Assembly: GCA_963706835.1 (NCBI GenBank)
Contig: CAVPOB010000016.1
Span: forward strand, 310,001-374,000
DNA: 64,000 nucleotides
From: CAVXYG01 sp963706835
GTDB taxonomy: Bacteria; Actinomycetota; Actinomycetes; S36-B12; GCA-2699445
Reading direction: 5' to 3'
Shown here: positions 32,732 through 41,717 of the stretch, in pieces
Position numbering within the stretch: the first letter of the stretch is position 1
Layout: the number at the start of each line of letters is the position of its first letter
The notes under the pieces: generated by a model
Seen by the model: only the letters and a program-made list of their open reading frames with translations
Told to the model about the DNA's origin: nothing
The model's database searches: none
Position numbers and translations under genes: made by a program

Positions 32732-35700
32732 TCAGGCCGTTTCCCGGCCGGGACGCAGACCGGACGGGGTCAGGACGAAGCCGGCCGAGGTGAGCGCCTC
32801 GGCGACGGGATCGCCAGGATGCAGCGCCGCCGCGGAATCGCCGTTTACCCGCTGGATCGCCGTCCGTCCGCCTCCCACCCGCAGCGCGCGCGCCAGTGCG
32901 GCCAGCCCTGACCGCAGATGCTGCGGTTCCCCGCCGGCAACGGTGATGAGACTGCGACCGCCCCGTTCCAGGTAGGCGGCCAGGGCGCCATCCACCAGGA
33001 CGACCAGCGCCCCGGCCTTGCGACCCGGCCGGTGACCGCTGTCCCCGGTACCGGGCCAGGCCAGCGCCGCGCCGAACGGATTGGCCGGGTCGGTGGCCGC
33101 CAGCACATAGGCGGCACCTTCGGACTGATGCGCGCCGGTGTCGCGCACGCGGTCCACGACACCGGGCGCGGCGAACTGCGCGCCGCCCAGCCCGTCGACC
33201 AGGTAGAGCCGGGTCAGTCGGCCTCGTTCGGCCATCGAGGACAGCACCTTGTACGCCGCCGAGAACCCCCCGGGGATGGGCTCTGCCGACAGCGATCCGC
33301 GCACGATCAGGCCGTGTCGACCGACGGCCCGCTCGATCTGCGCGGCGGCCGACCGGGTGGGGTCATCGGCGCTGGGCAGGATCGACCAGCGGCCCACGCC
33401 CGTCGCCGGAGTCGCGGCCGCTCCGGGCCGACGGCGCCGCGCGCCGGTCCGGCCGCTTGCGGTTCGACCCAGGTGGGCCCGGGCCGCGAGGAAGGCGTCG
33501 TTGCCCACTCGGCCCGACCACACCAGCCCCCACAGGCAGTCCAGGAGCGCGGCAGCGGTGAGGGTGGGCTGCTGCTGGGCCAGTTCGGTGAGCAGTGCGG
33601 GGAAGAACCAGCCCCCACCGTTGCCGAGCAGCGCCAGCACGCGCTGGCTGAGCGCATCATCGGGGGCCTCGGGCAGCCCGGCCGCCGGCCGCAGGTGCTC
33701 CACGAGATCGGCCGGGGCCATGGCGACCCATCCGTCGCGGCCCGGGAGCGCTGCGGTGCCCCACCAGAGGATGTCCCCGCCCGCCATCAACTCGTCCAGC
33801 CAGTGCGGCTGATAGTCGGCCACCCGTGCTGGCAGGATCCACTGCTCCCAGGCGCTCAGCGGCATCGGCAGGCCGGCCAGCCGCTCGATGGCCGCGTACA
33901 CGCCGTCGGGTCCGCGCAGCCCCGGACGCTCACCGTACGGCGCCACCTGCGACCACTGGGGGAGGAATCGCCCCAGGGCCACCTGGTCGACCGGTTCGAT
34001 CTGCTCCTGCAGTCGGGCCGCGCTGAGCCGCCGCACCCGGCGCAGCACGTCGGTGTCGCACCATTCCTCGCCAGTCGCGCCGGGACGGAACCCGCCGGCG
34101 ACGACTCGGTGCGCTGCGGCAAGTTCGTGCAGGGCGTCGCCGATCACGGCCGCGCCCAGCCCGAGCTCGGCCGCGGCCTGCTCAACGGGGAACGGTCCGT
34201 GGGTCCGCGCGTACCGGGCGACCAGGTCGCGCACCGGGCGCGCCACCGGCTCCAACAGGGCCTGCGGCAGTCCTTGCGGGATCGGCGCGCCCACCGCGTC
34301 CCGCAGGCGCGGCGCGTCCTCGGTCGCCGCGAGGACATCGCGGCCGGCAACCCGGGTGGCGAAGATGCGGCGCGCCGCGAGCAGCTCGGTGGTCATCGCA
34401 TCGGTGATGCCCCGGCGCTGCGCCTGATCGGCGGTTAACGGACCCAGGATCCGGAACGCGTCGGCGGCGCCGTCCATTGTCCGCACGGCTGTGGTCGCGG
34501 TGAGGAACTGCAAGGAGGCCTCCACCTCCGCGATCGCCTCGGGGTCCAGCAGTTCCCGCAGCTGCGCGTCCCCGAGCAGCGAGGCCAGCAGTTGCGGGTC
34601 CAGCGCCAGCGCCTGCGCCTTGCGCTCGGCCAGCGGGGAGTCGCCCTCGTACAGGTAGCTGGCGATGTAGGAGAACAGCAGCGATTGGGCGAAGGGGCTC
34701 GGCCGCGGGGTCTCCACCTCGACGACCCGGATTCTGCCTGCGGCGACATCGCCCAGCACCGCCTGCAGCGCCGGCAGGTCGTAGACGTCCTGCAGGCACT
34801 CGCGCATCGTCTCCAGCGTGATGGGGAACGCCGGATACTGCGCTGCGACGGCGAGCAACTGCGCGGAGCGCTGGCGCTGCTGCCACAGCGGCGTGCGGCG
34901 ACCCGGGTCCCGCCGCGGCAACAGCAGCGCGCGCGAGGCGCACTCGCGGAACCGCGCGGCGAAGAGGGCCGAGCCGGCGACCTGGGTCGCCACGGACTCC
35001 CGGACGCCGTCCGGATCGGGGAACGCCGCCGCGCTGAGACCTCGGAAGAAGTCCTCATCGCCGGTGTCGGGCAGTCGCGCGATGATGCCGTCGTCGGTCG
35101 CCATCACCTGGGCGTCGAGCCCGAACTCGGCCTGGGCGGCAGCACTGATCAGCAATGCCCATGGCGCGTGCACCCGGGCGCCGAACGGGCTGTGCCAGAC
35201 CACCCGCCAGTCGCCGATCTCGTCGCGAAACCGTTCCACGACGATGGTGCGATCATCCGGCACGCGCCCGCAGGCGCGCTGCTGCTCGGCGACGTAGCGC
35301 TGCAGGTTCTCGATGGCCCAGTCGTTGAGCCCACTGGCGGCCAGGGACTCGGCAGGGATGCGGCCGCCGGCCAACTCGCGGGTGAAAGCACCGAGCCGCT
35401 GGCCCAGGGCGTAGGGCCGTCCCACCGAGTCGCCGTGCCAGAAGGGCAGCTTGCCGGGACGACCCGGCGCCGGACTCACCAGGACCCGGTCGGCCGTGAT
35501 GTCCTCGATGCGCCACGAGGAGGCGCCGAGGGCGAAGACGTCGCCCACGCGGGACTCGTAGACCATCTCCTCGTCGAGCTCGCCCACCCGCCGACCGCCC
35601 CGCTCGGCGGCCCCCGCCAGGTACACCCCGAACAGGCCCCGGTCCGGGATCGTCCCACCGCTGACGACCGCGACGCGCTGGGCGCCGGGTCGGCCCGAGA

Positions 35701-37243
35701 TGACATCCTTGGCGCGGTCCCAGGTGACCCGGGGCCGCAGCGTGGCGAACTCGTCGGCCGGGTAGCGGCCCGCCAGCATGTCCAGCACCCCGCGGAACGC
35801 CTCCTCCGGCAGCGACCGGTACGGCTGGCAGGAGCGGATCAGGGCGAACAGGTCGGGTACCGACCAGTCGTCCATCGCCGCCATCGCCACGATCTGCTGG
35901 GCCAGCACGTCCAGCGGGTTGCGGGGCACGGCGATGTCCTCGATCCGGCGCTGCTGCATCTCCTCAGCGATAACGGCGCTGGCCAGCAGGTCGCCCCGAT
36001 GCTTGGGCATCACGACCCCGCGGGAGACCGCGCCGACCTGATGGCCGGCCCGTCCGATCCGCTGCAGCCCGGCGGCGACCGAAGGCGGCGCCTCCACCTG
36101 CGCGACCAGGTCGACCGCGCCCATGTCGATGCCGAGTTCCAGGCTGCTGGTGGCGACCACGGCGCGGATGCCGCCGGTCTTGAGCAGGTCCTCGATCTCG
36201 GCGCGCTGCTCCTTGCTGACCGATCCGTGGTGCGCCCGGGCCAGATCGGTCGGCGCCCCGCCGCTCTGGCCGGCCATCCCGGGCAGGGAAGTGGCCACCT
36301 CCTCGGCCAGCGCAATCGGTGCATCGGCCCGGCGCGCCCACTCCTCGTTGAGCCGCGCCGTCAGCCGCTCGGCAGACCGGCGGGAGTTGGCGAAGACCAG
36401 CGTGGAACGGTGGGCGTCGATGAGGTCCACCAGTCGGCGCTCGATGTGCGGCCAGATGGAGGGCGTGTCGTCGCTGCCCGGCCCGGCCGCCGCCGCGGCG
36501 AGGTCGGCCAGGTCGGGCACCGGGACGTCGACGGTCACCTGCAGTTGCTTGTCCGTCGGCGTCTCCACGATGGTGCAGGGGTGCTCGCCGGACAGGAACT
36601 CCGCCACCGCCGAGGCCGGCCGCACGGTGGCCGAGAGCCCGATGCGCTGCGGGCGATGCTGTGCGATCTGCTCCAGCCGCTGCAGCGACAGCGCGAGGTG
36701 CACGCCCCGCTTCGACCCTGCGATGGCATGGATCTCGTCGACGATGACGGTGCGCACGGTGCTCAGGGCGCTGCGCGCCTGAGAGGTGAGCATGAGGTAC
36801 AGCGACTCCGGGGTGGTGATCAGGATGTCCGGAGGCCGCTTCACCAGGGCCCTGCGGCCCGCGGCATCGGTATCGCCGGTGCGGACTCCCACCGAGACTG
36901 CCGGGACCGACGGGGCGGCGGCCGCACGGGCCATCTGCTGCAGACCGGCCAGTGGGCTGCGCAGGTTGCGCTCGACATCGACGCCGAGCGCCTTCAACGG
37001 GGAGATGTACAGCACCTGCGTGCCGCGCCCGCCGCCGTGCTCGACGAGGTCGTCGATCGCCGACAGGAAGGCCGCCAGCGTCTTGCCGCTGCCGGTCGGG
37101 GCGATCACCAGCGCGTCCTCACCCCGGGCGATCGTGCGCCAGGCGGCGTCCTGGACGGGGGTGGGGGAATGGAAGCTCTGCTCGAACCAGTCGCGGGTGC
37201 GCTGACCGAAGACGTTGAGGCCGGAGCCGGACGGACCGTGCAC
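32732..37243 (-). CDS. lhr: Large Lhr-family ATP-dependent helicase
   Basis: About 1500 residues. Motor motifs are in order: APTGSGKTLAAFL (Walker A), TTPESLYL, DEIHAIAGSKRG (DEIH box), SATV, then the second RecA lobe with STLVFANSRRSAERL, SSLELGIDMGAVDLV and QRIGRAGH. The Lhr-core winged helix and a roughly 650-residue Lhr-C region follow, as in mycobacterial Lhr, a 3'-to-5' DNA/RNA-hybrid helicase induced by DNA damage. GTG 37243 is chosen because family homology begins at LNVFGQRTRDWFEQSF; the frame is open further upstream over the divergent DUF3046 gene. The frame is intact over 4.5 kb. Confidence 0.92.
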   Translation of the reverse strand: MHGPSGSGLNVFGQRTRDWFEQSFHSPTPVQDAAWRTIARGEDALVIAPTGSGKTLAAFLSAIDDLVEHGGGRGTQVLYISPLKALGVDVERNLRSPLAGLQQMARAAAAPSVPAVSVGVRTGDTDAAGRRALVKRPPDILITTPESLYLMLTSQARSALSTVRTVIVDEIHAIAGSKRGVHLALSLQRLEQIAQHRPQRIGLSATVRPASAVAEFLSGEHPCTIVETPTDKQLQVTVDVPVPDLADLAAAAAGPGSDDTPSIWPHIERRLVDLIDAHRSTLVFANSRRSAERLTARLNEEWARRADAPIALAEEVATSLPGMAGQSGGAPTDLARAHHGSVSKEQRAEIEDLLKTGGIRAVVATSSLELGIDMGAVDLVAQVEAPPSVAAGLQRIGRAGHQVGAVSRGVVMPKHRGDLLASAVIAEEMQQRRIEDIAVPRNPLDVLAQQIVAMAAMDDWSVPDLFALIRSCQPYRSLPEEAFRGVLDMLAGRYPADEFATLRPRVTWDRAKDVISGRPGAQRVAVVSGGTIPDRGLFGVYLAGAAERGGRRVGELDEEMVYESRVGDVFALGASSWRIEDITADRVLVSPAPGRPGKLPFWHGDSVGRPYALGQRLGAFTRELAGGRIPAESLAASGLNDWAIENLQRYVAEQQRACGRVPDDRTIVVERFRDEIGDWRVVWHSPFGARVHAPWALLISAAAQAEFGLDAQVMATDDGIIARLPDTGDEDFFRGLSAAAFPDPDGVRESVATQVAGSALFAARFRECASRALLLPRRDPGRRTPLWQQRQRSAQLLAVAAQYPAFPITLETMRECLQDVYDLPALQAVLGDVAAGRIRVVEVETPRPSPFAQSLLFSYIASYLYEGDSPLAERKAQALALDPQLLASLLGDAQLRELLDPEAIAEVEASLQFLTATTAVRTMDGAADAFRILGPLTADQAQRRGITDAMTTELLAARRIFATRVAGRDVLAATEDAPRLRDAVGAPIPQGLPQALLEPVARPVRDLVARYARTHGPFPVEQAAAELGLGAAVIGDALHELAAAHRVVAGGFRPGATGEEWCDTDVLRRVRRLSAARLQEQIEPVDQVALGRFLPQWSQVAPYGERPGLRGPDGVYAAIERLAGLPMPLSAWEQWILPARVADYQPHWLDELMAGGDILWWGTAALPGRDGWVAMAPADLVEHLRPAAGLPEAPDDALSQRVLALLGNGGGWFFPALLTELAQQQPTLTAAALLDCLWGLVWSGRVGNDAFLAARAHLGRTASGRTGARRRRPGAAATPATGVGRWSILPSADDPTRSAAAQIERAVGRHGLIVRGSLSAEPIPGGFSAAYKVLSSMAERGRLTRLYLVDGLGGAQFAAPGVVDRVRDTGAHQSEGAAYVLAATDPANPFGAALAWPGTGDSGHRPGRKAGALVVLVDGALAAYLERGGRSLITVAGGEPQHLRSGLAALARALRVGGGRTAIQRVNGDSAAALHPGDPVAEALTSAGFVLTPSGLRPGRETA

Positions 37244-37297
37244 ACGCCCAGTCTCCCCGACGATGGCCCGGGCGCGGAATGCGAGACGATGACAGGC

Positions 37298-37492
37298 ATG
37301 CGGATGACCGAGTTCTGGCGCCGGATGGAAGCGGTCTTCGGACAGGCCTACGCGCATTCCTGGGCCAACGACCAAGTGCTGGCGTCGTTGTCGGGACGCA
37401 CCGTCGCACAGGCCCTGGCCCAGGGGGAACCGGTCAAGAGCGTGTGGGCCGCTGTTGTGGCTGAAACCGACGTTCCCCTTACGCTGCGGTAA
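37298..37492 (+). CDS. DUF3046 protein
   Basis: 64 residues beginning MRMTEFWRRMEAVFGQAYAHSWANDQVLASLSGRTVAQALAQG, a clear DUF3046 member. The family is actinobacterial, of unknown function, and its gene normally lies directly upstream of recA. Here recA is 7.8 kb away, with two NHL-protein genes between. It is divergent from lhr. Confidence 0.88.
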   Translation: MRMTEFWRRMEAVFGQAYAHSWANDQVLASLSGRTVAQALAQGEPVKSVWAAVVAETDVPLTLR

Positions 37493-37495
37493 CCG

Positions 37496-37511
37496 ACCCT
37501 GCGCGCAGGGT
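37496..37511. terminator. Perfect 16-bp palindrome after DUF3046
   Basis: ACCCTGCGCGCAGGGT starts 4 bases after the DUF3046 stop. It can form a 6-bp stem with a 4-base loop (short terminator) or serve as a dimer-binding site ahead of the NHL gene. Which one cannot be told from sequence. Confidence 0.4.
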
Positions 37512-37649
37512 AGTCGTCACCCGGCGACGGTTTCTCCTGCCGCCGTTATCGCATAGGATTTCCGGATCGGGGATATGCGCAATGTCAATATCCGCTCTGT
37601 ACACCAGTCTCGACGGGGGTGTCCGGTGAACGGAGCTGGGGGGAATACG

Positions 37650-40541
37650 GTGTCACATTCAGGTATCAGAAGGATGCTGATCGCGGCGGGGGCAAGTCTC
37701 AGTCTCATCGTGTCCGCGCTCGTGCCGGTCGGTGCAGCGCAGGCTGTTGAGGTCGGAGCCACGCACCAGGGCTTCATCGGTGGGCCCGGCCATGCGGATC
37801 TCTACGGTTGGGGTGTTGCCGCCACCGAGGACTCGGTGTTGATCGGCGATTACTGGAACTGGCGCGTTCGCGAGTACTCCCTGGATGGGACGCTGCTGCG
37901 CGACGTGATCGACGATGAGGGCTACGGGGAGGAACAGACCCAGTCGCCCTATGGCCTGGCCTGGGATCCCGCCGGGGATGCGATCTACGTCGCGGACACC
38001 GATCGCCGCCGCGTCGTGAAGTTCGACGGCGACGGCAACTACCTGTTCAAGACCGGCGTCAACAACAGGAGCGGGGCCGGGCCGGACATCTTCAAGTACC
38101 CCTCGCGCGTCGCTGTCGCCAGTACCGGCGAGTTCGCCGTGATCGACACCTGGGATCAACGAGTGTCGGTTCACGACGGGACTACGGGGCAGGAACTGTA
38201 CGACTTCGGCGGCTTCGGGGCCGGACCGGGCCAGTTCAAAGGCCCGCACGGTGCCGCCTTCGACGCCCAGGATCGGCTGTACGTGGCCGATTCCCGCAAC
38301 TACCGTGTGCAGGTCCTGGAGAAGGACGGCACGCCCCTGTACTCGTTCGGCTCGCAGGGCCAGGATCCCGGCCAGTTCGCCGGGGACATCCGGGGGCTCT
38401 GCATCGATGCGGCCAACGAATGGCTGTACGTAGTGGACGCCGCAGGCAACCGCGTGTCCAAGTTCGACCTGGACGGGACGTACTTGACCCGTTGGGGCAG
38501 CAAGGGCACCGGGGACGGTCAGTTCATCGACGGTGGCCGCGAGTGTGCCGTCGATGCCAACTCCGACGTCTGGGTCGGGGACATGCCGAACTTCAGGGCG
38601 CAGAAGTTCTCCTCCGACGGCGAGTTCCTCATGGCAGTGCCCTCCGTGCCCGCTCCGCCACTGGTTGGCGGCCTGAACGGCCCGCGCGGCGTGGCGGTGG
38701 ATAGCACCGGCAGCGTCATCGTCGCCGACACCTACAACTGGCGCATGCAGAAGTACTCGCCGAGCGGCGAGACGGAGTGGTCGTTCGGGGTGCGCGGACG
38801 CGGTGACTATGCCTTCAACTACGTGCGACTCGTCGATACCGATCCCCGCAATGACGACATCGTGTTGGCCGATACCGACAACCAGCAGATCAAGAAGTAC
38901 GACGCGCAGGGCCAGCTGATCTGGCGCGTCGGTGAGCAGGGGACGGCTGAGGGCCAGTTCAAGAACCCGCATGGCGTGTCGGTCCGGTCCGACGGCCTCA
39001 TCGCGGTGGCCGATGCCAACAATGACCGCATCGTCGTTCTCGATGAGACTGGCGGAGTTGTGCGGACATTCGGCACCCCGGGCGGCGGCGACGGACAGTT
39101 CAAGTTCCCGCGGGGCGTGGCATGGGGCGATGACAACTCCATCTGGGTCAGCGACTCTGGGCGCGATGATCTGCAGCAGTTCACGGAGACCGGCGAGTTC
39201 GTCAAGAGCATCGGCAAGGGCTTCGTCTCCAACCCGTTCGACCTGGCCATCGCGAATGGCTACGTCTTCGTCGCGGACACCCAGTCGCACCAGGTGACGA
39301 TCTTGGACCTCGACGGCGGATTCGTCGGTTCGTTCGGCGGCTACGGCACAGGCCCGGGTCAGATGATCAAGCCGCAGGGCTTGGATATCCACGGCACCGA
39401 GGTCTATGTGGCCGAGCAGGCCAACGACCGCGTCCAGGTCTTCTCCCTGCAACTGCTGGGCGCGGAGCCGCCCGTGCCGGACGACGAGGCCCCGCAGCTG
39501 TCGGTGGACAGTCCGGCCGCCAATGAGGTCTTCGAGACCGAACCGGTCGTCATCTCCGGGTCCGCCACCGACAACATCGGAGTGGATCGCGTCCTGGTGT
39601 CGATCAAGGACAAGGCAACGAACCTGTGGCTGCAGTTCGATGGCTCATGGGGTGCCTGGAATACCAGGCAGCAGACAGCGACACTGACCGACCCGGGCGC
39701 CACCGCGACGCAGTGGTCGTTCGATTTCGCCCCAAGTGCCTTCGGTGACTACGGCGCCCAGATCGAGGCTGTCGATGCCCGAGGGAACGTCTCCGGCCTG
39801 GAGTGGCGCAACTTCTCGATCCGGGAGGCGCCCAGCGATACCGAGGCCCCAAGCCTGGTTGTCGCCGCGCCGGAGAACAACGCGTCCTTCCTCGGCGGCC
39901 CGGTGACCTTCAGCGGTTCATCCAGCGACAACGTTGGGGTGGACACCGTCTTCGTCTCCATCAAGGACAAGGCCACCGACCTCTGGCTGCAGCCAGACGG
40001 CAGTTGGGGCGACTGGGGTGGTCGGCAGTTGAGCGCCGCCCTGACCGCTCCCGGAGGGGTTGCCACTGACTGGTCCTATGCGTTCGATTCCGACGATGCG
40101 GGGGACTACGCCGGCCAGGTGGAGGCCTTCGATGCGGTGGGCAACTCCTCGGGCCGGCAGTGGCTGAGCTTCACGGTCCGCCCGGTGACGGGAGACCTCG
40201 AGGGCCCGGAGATCACGATCGACTCGCCGACTCCGAACCAGGTCTTCAGCGGCACAGCGGTCGACCTCAGCGGTTCGGCCACCGATAACGTCGACGTGGC
40301 AGAGGTCCTCGTGGCCGTGCAGGATCGCGTGACCGGGCAGTGGTGGCAGGCTGATGGGACGTGGGGCGGCTTCAACACCCGGCAACAGGCGGCGGTACTC
40401 GGCGCCCCTGGTGCTGCGACCACGACGTGGTCCTTCGCGTTCGACCCAGGGGAGCCGGGCCTGTACGGGATCCAGGTGGAGGCCATCGACGCCTCGCTGA
40501 ACTCCTCCGGCCGCTTGTGGCGGAGCTTCGAGATCGAGTAG
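37650..40541 (+). CDS. Secreted NHL-repeat beta-propeller protein with three C-terminal modules (NHL-1)
   Basis: 963 residues. GTG 37650 has GGGGGG 7 bases upstream and starts a clean Sec signal peptide (GIRRMLIAAGASLSLIVSALVPVGAAQA); GTG 37626 and the open frame from 37575 are less likely. Residues about 40-600 are NHL repeats (for example DAQDRLYVADSRNYRVQVLEKDG and GPGQFKGPHGAAFD), enough for one or two propellers. Three modules of about 110 residues follow, each with SxTDNxxVDxVxVxIxDKAT-like and WSFxF...GDYxxQxEAxDxxGN patterns. There is no sortase motif or anchor helix, so it is released or held non-covalently. The ligand is unknown. Confidence 0.82.
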   Translation: MSHSGIRRMLIAAGASLSLIVSALVPVGAAQAVEVGATHQGFIGGPGHADLYGWGVAATEDSVLIGDYWNWRVREYSLDGTLLRDVIDDEGYGEEQTQSPYGLAWDPAGDAIYVADTDRRRVVKFDGDGNYLFKTGVNNRSGAGPDIFKYPSRVAVASTGEFAVIDTWDQRVSVHDGTTGQELYDFGGFGAGPGQFKGPHGAAFDAQDRLYVADSRNYRVQVLEKDGTPLYSFGSQGQDPGQFAGDIRGLCIDAANEWLYVVDAAGNRVSKFDLDGTYLTRWGSKGTGDGQFIDGGRECAVDANSDVWVGDMPNFRAQKFSSDGEFLMAVPSVPAPPLVGGLNGPRGVAVDSTGSVIVADTYNWRMQKYSPSGETEWSFGVRGRGDYAFNYVRLVDTDPRNDDIVLADTDNQQIKKYDAQGQLIWRVGEQGTAEGQFKNPHGVSVRSDGLIAVADANNDRIVVLDETGGVVRTFGTPGGGDGQFKFPRGVAWGDDNSIWVSDSGRDDLQQFTETGEFVKSIGKGFVSNPFDLAIANGYVFVADTQSHQVTILDLDGGFVGSFGGYGTGPGQMIKPQGLDIHGTEVYVAEQANDRVQVFSLQLLGAEPPVPDDEAPQLSVDSPAANEVFETEPVVISGSATDNIGVDRVLVSIKDKATNLWLQFDGSWGAWNTRQQTATLTDPGATATQWSFDFAPSAFGDYGAQIEAVDARGNVSGLEWRNFSIREAPSDTEAPSLVVAAPENNASFLGGPVTFSGSSSDNVGVDTVFVSIKDKATDLWLQPDGSWGDWGGRQLSAALTAPGGVATDWSYAFDSDDAGDYAGQVEAFDAVGNSSGRQWLSFTVRPVTGDLEGPEITIDSPTPNQVFSGTAVDLSGSATDNVDVAEVLVAVQDRVTGQWWQADGTWGGFNTRQQAAVLGAPGAATTTWSFAFDPGEPGLYGIQVEAIDASLNSSGRLWRSFEIE

Positions 40542-40560
40542 CGCGCGACCCAGGATGGGC

Positions 40561-40599
40561 GAGTGCCCCGGCAGTCCGCAGAGCGGCGCCGGGGCACTC
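40561..40599 (+). terminator. Terminator hairpin after NHL-1
   Basis: GAGTGCCCCGGC and GCCGGGGCACTC form a perfect 12-bp stem around a 15-base loop, 20 bases after the NHL-1 stop. No U tract. Confidence 0.75.
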
Positions 40600-40954
40600 G
40601 TGCGTCGGGGTTGCCGTTCGGGGCCGTGATCGGTTGGCCCCTCATCGCAGGCAAGGCGATCACGCAGACCCGACCCGTGCCTGGCACTGCTTGCCTCGCC
40701 ACACGCCATTCCTGAACCCGGCCAGACTTCCCGGCTCGGCGACGTCCCAGGGGAGGTCTGGGTGCTCATCGCGATCAAGGGTGCCTTGGACGAGCGGGCG
40801 AACCGGTCTGCGGCCTTGGACGTCGGCGCCCTGCTCCAGGCGGGGCCGGAACTGCGCCGGAACTGCGCCGGAACTGCGCCTTCTGTGACGGCGTCGTCCG
40901 CGGTGCGGCGGCTGGGCGGAATGGCACACCCCTGCCATGGAGTCCAGCCGATTC

Positions 40955-40989
40955 TGCCCCGGTGGTGCAAACCCCCGGGCTCCATGCAG
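40955..40989 (-). repeat. Decayed unit of the phased repeat, locus C
   Basis: A single reverse-orientation unit keeps GGTGCAAACCCCC and ATGCAG but has changes and a small gap elsewhere. A GGCACACCC word at 40923 may be the remnant of a forward unit. Confidence 0.5.
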
Positions 40990-41300
40990 ATGTCTCTCGG
41001 GGTGGGGGCCGAACCTCCCCGGTGCAGGGGTTGGGCGCCCCGGTGGAGCGACTGGGCGCCGGGACTTCACCTCTCGACCCCCGCGGCCCGCTCGCTCCAG
41101 CCGCCGGCTGGGTTGTCCCGGGCGGAAGCCGGCACCCGCTGGACATCGTCCCGGACGAGCGCCGTTCTCTCTGGACAACCGCCGACCGCTGAACCGTCCC
41201 GGGGGGCTCTGTTGGCCGGTCCCGAGCGTTCACCGGGGAAAGCGCATCCCTGCCATGTCTCCGCACGAGGGTCGCGGGCGGTTCGCGTCCGACCGTGTCA

Positions 41301-41335
41301 GCATGATGGGGAGTCCGGTGGGCTCCCCATCATGC
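41301..41335 (-). terminator. Strong hairpin downstream of NHL-2
   Basis: GCATGATGGGGAG and CTCCCCATCATGC make a perfect 13-bp stem with a 9-base loop. It lies about 100 bases past the NHL-2 stop, between two convergent genes, and so may be a terminator. It ends 3 bases before the duplicated segment begins. Confidence 0.65.
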
Positions 41336-41337
41336 AG

Positions 41338-41717
41338 ATCGCCGACAGGGAACGGCCGCGGCGGTGCTAGCGGATCGTGCTGCCAGAGTCGCAGCCCACG
41401 CGGGCCCGGTGGTCCTCCAGCTGTCGTCTGTGCCGGATCAGGCAGCGGTCTCGATCGCCAGCGTGGCTTTCGACGGGTCGGTGTTGCCGCTGGAGTCGAT
41501 CGCGCGGGCCTGGACCCAGTACCGCGCGCCGGGGTCGGCGGCGCCGAATGCGTAGGAGAATCCCGTGGCAGCAGCCCCGGCGGTGTCGAGGGTCGCCTCG
41601 ATCCACACCAGTGAACCTTGCCAGGCGGCGGTCTCCGGGTCCCACCACAGTCCCGCATCGCGGTCCCGCACCGCGATCTGGACCCGATCCACGGCCGTGT
41701 CGTCGCTGGCGGTCCCC
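41338..41717 (-). repeat. 380-bp segment duplicated at 44572-44951 (original copy)
   Basis: Covers the last 93 codons of NHL-2 plus 100 bases of 3' flank. Against 44572-44951 I count about six substitutions and no indels. Offset is 3234 bases. Confidence 0.88.

Larger units (their letters stand above)
40542..41437. other. Gene-free interval between the convergent NHL genes
   Basis: Nothing codes convincingly here. It contains a terminator hairpin (40561-40599), one decayed 38-bp repeat unit (40955-40989), a second strong hairpin (41301-41335) and, from 41338, the left end of the 380-bp segment duplicated at 44572. Confidence 0.6.

Noticed and set aside
32918..37298. Very long open frames on the plus strand opposite lhr
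   Set aside because: High-GC DNA opens antisense frames; they lack homology, while the minus strand encodes a complete Lhr helicase.
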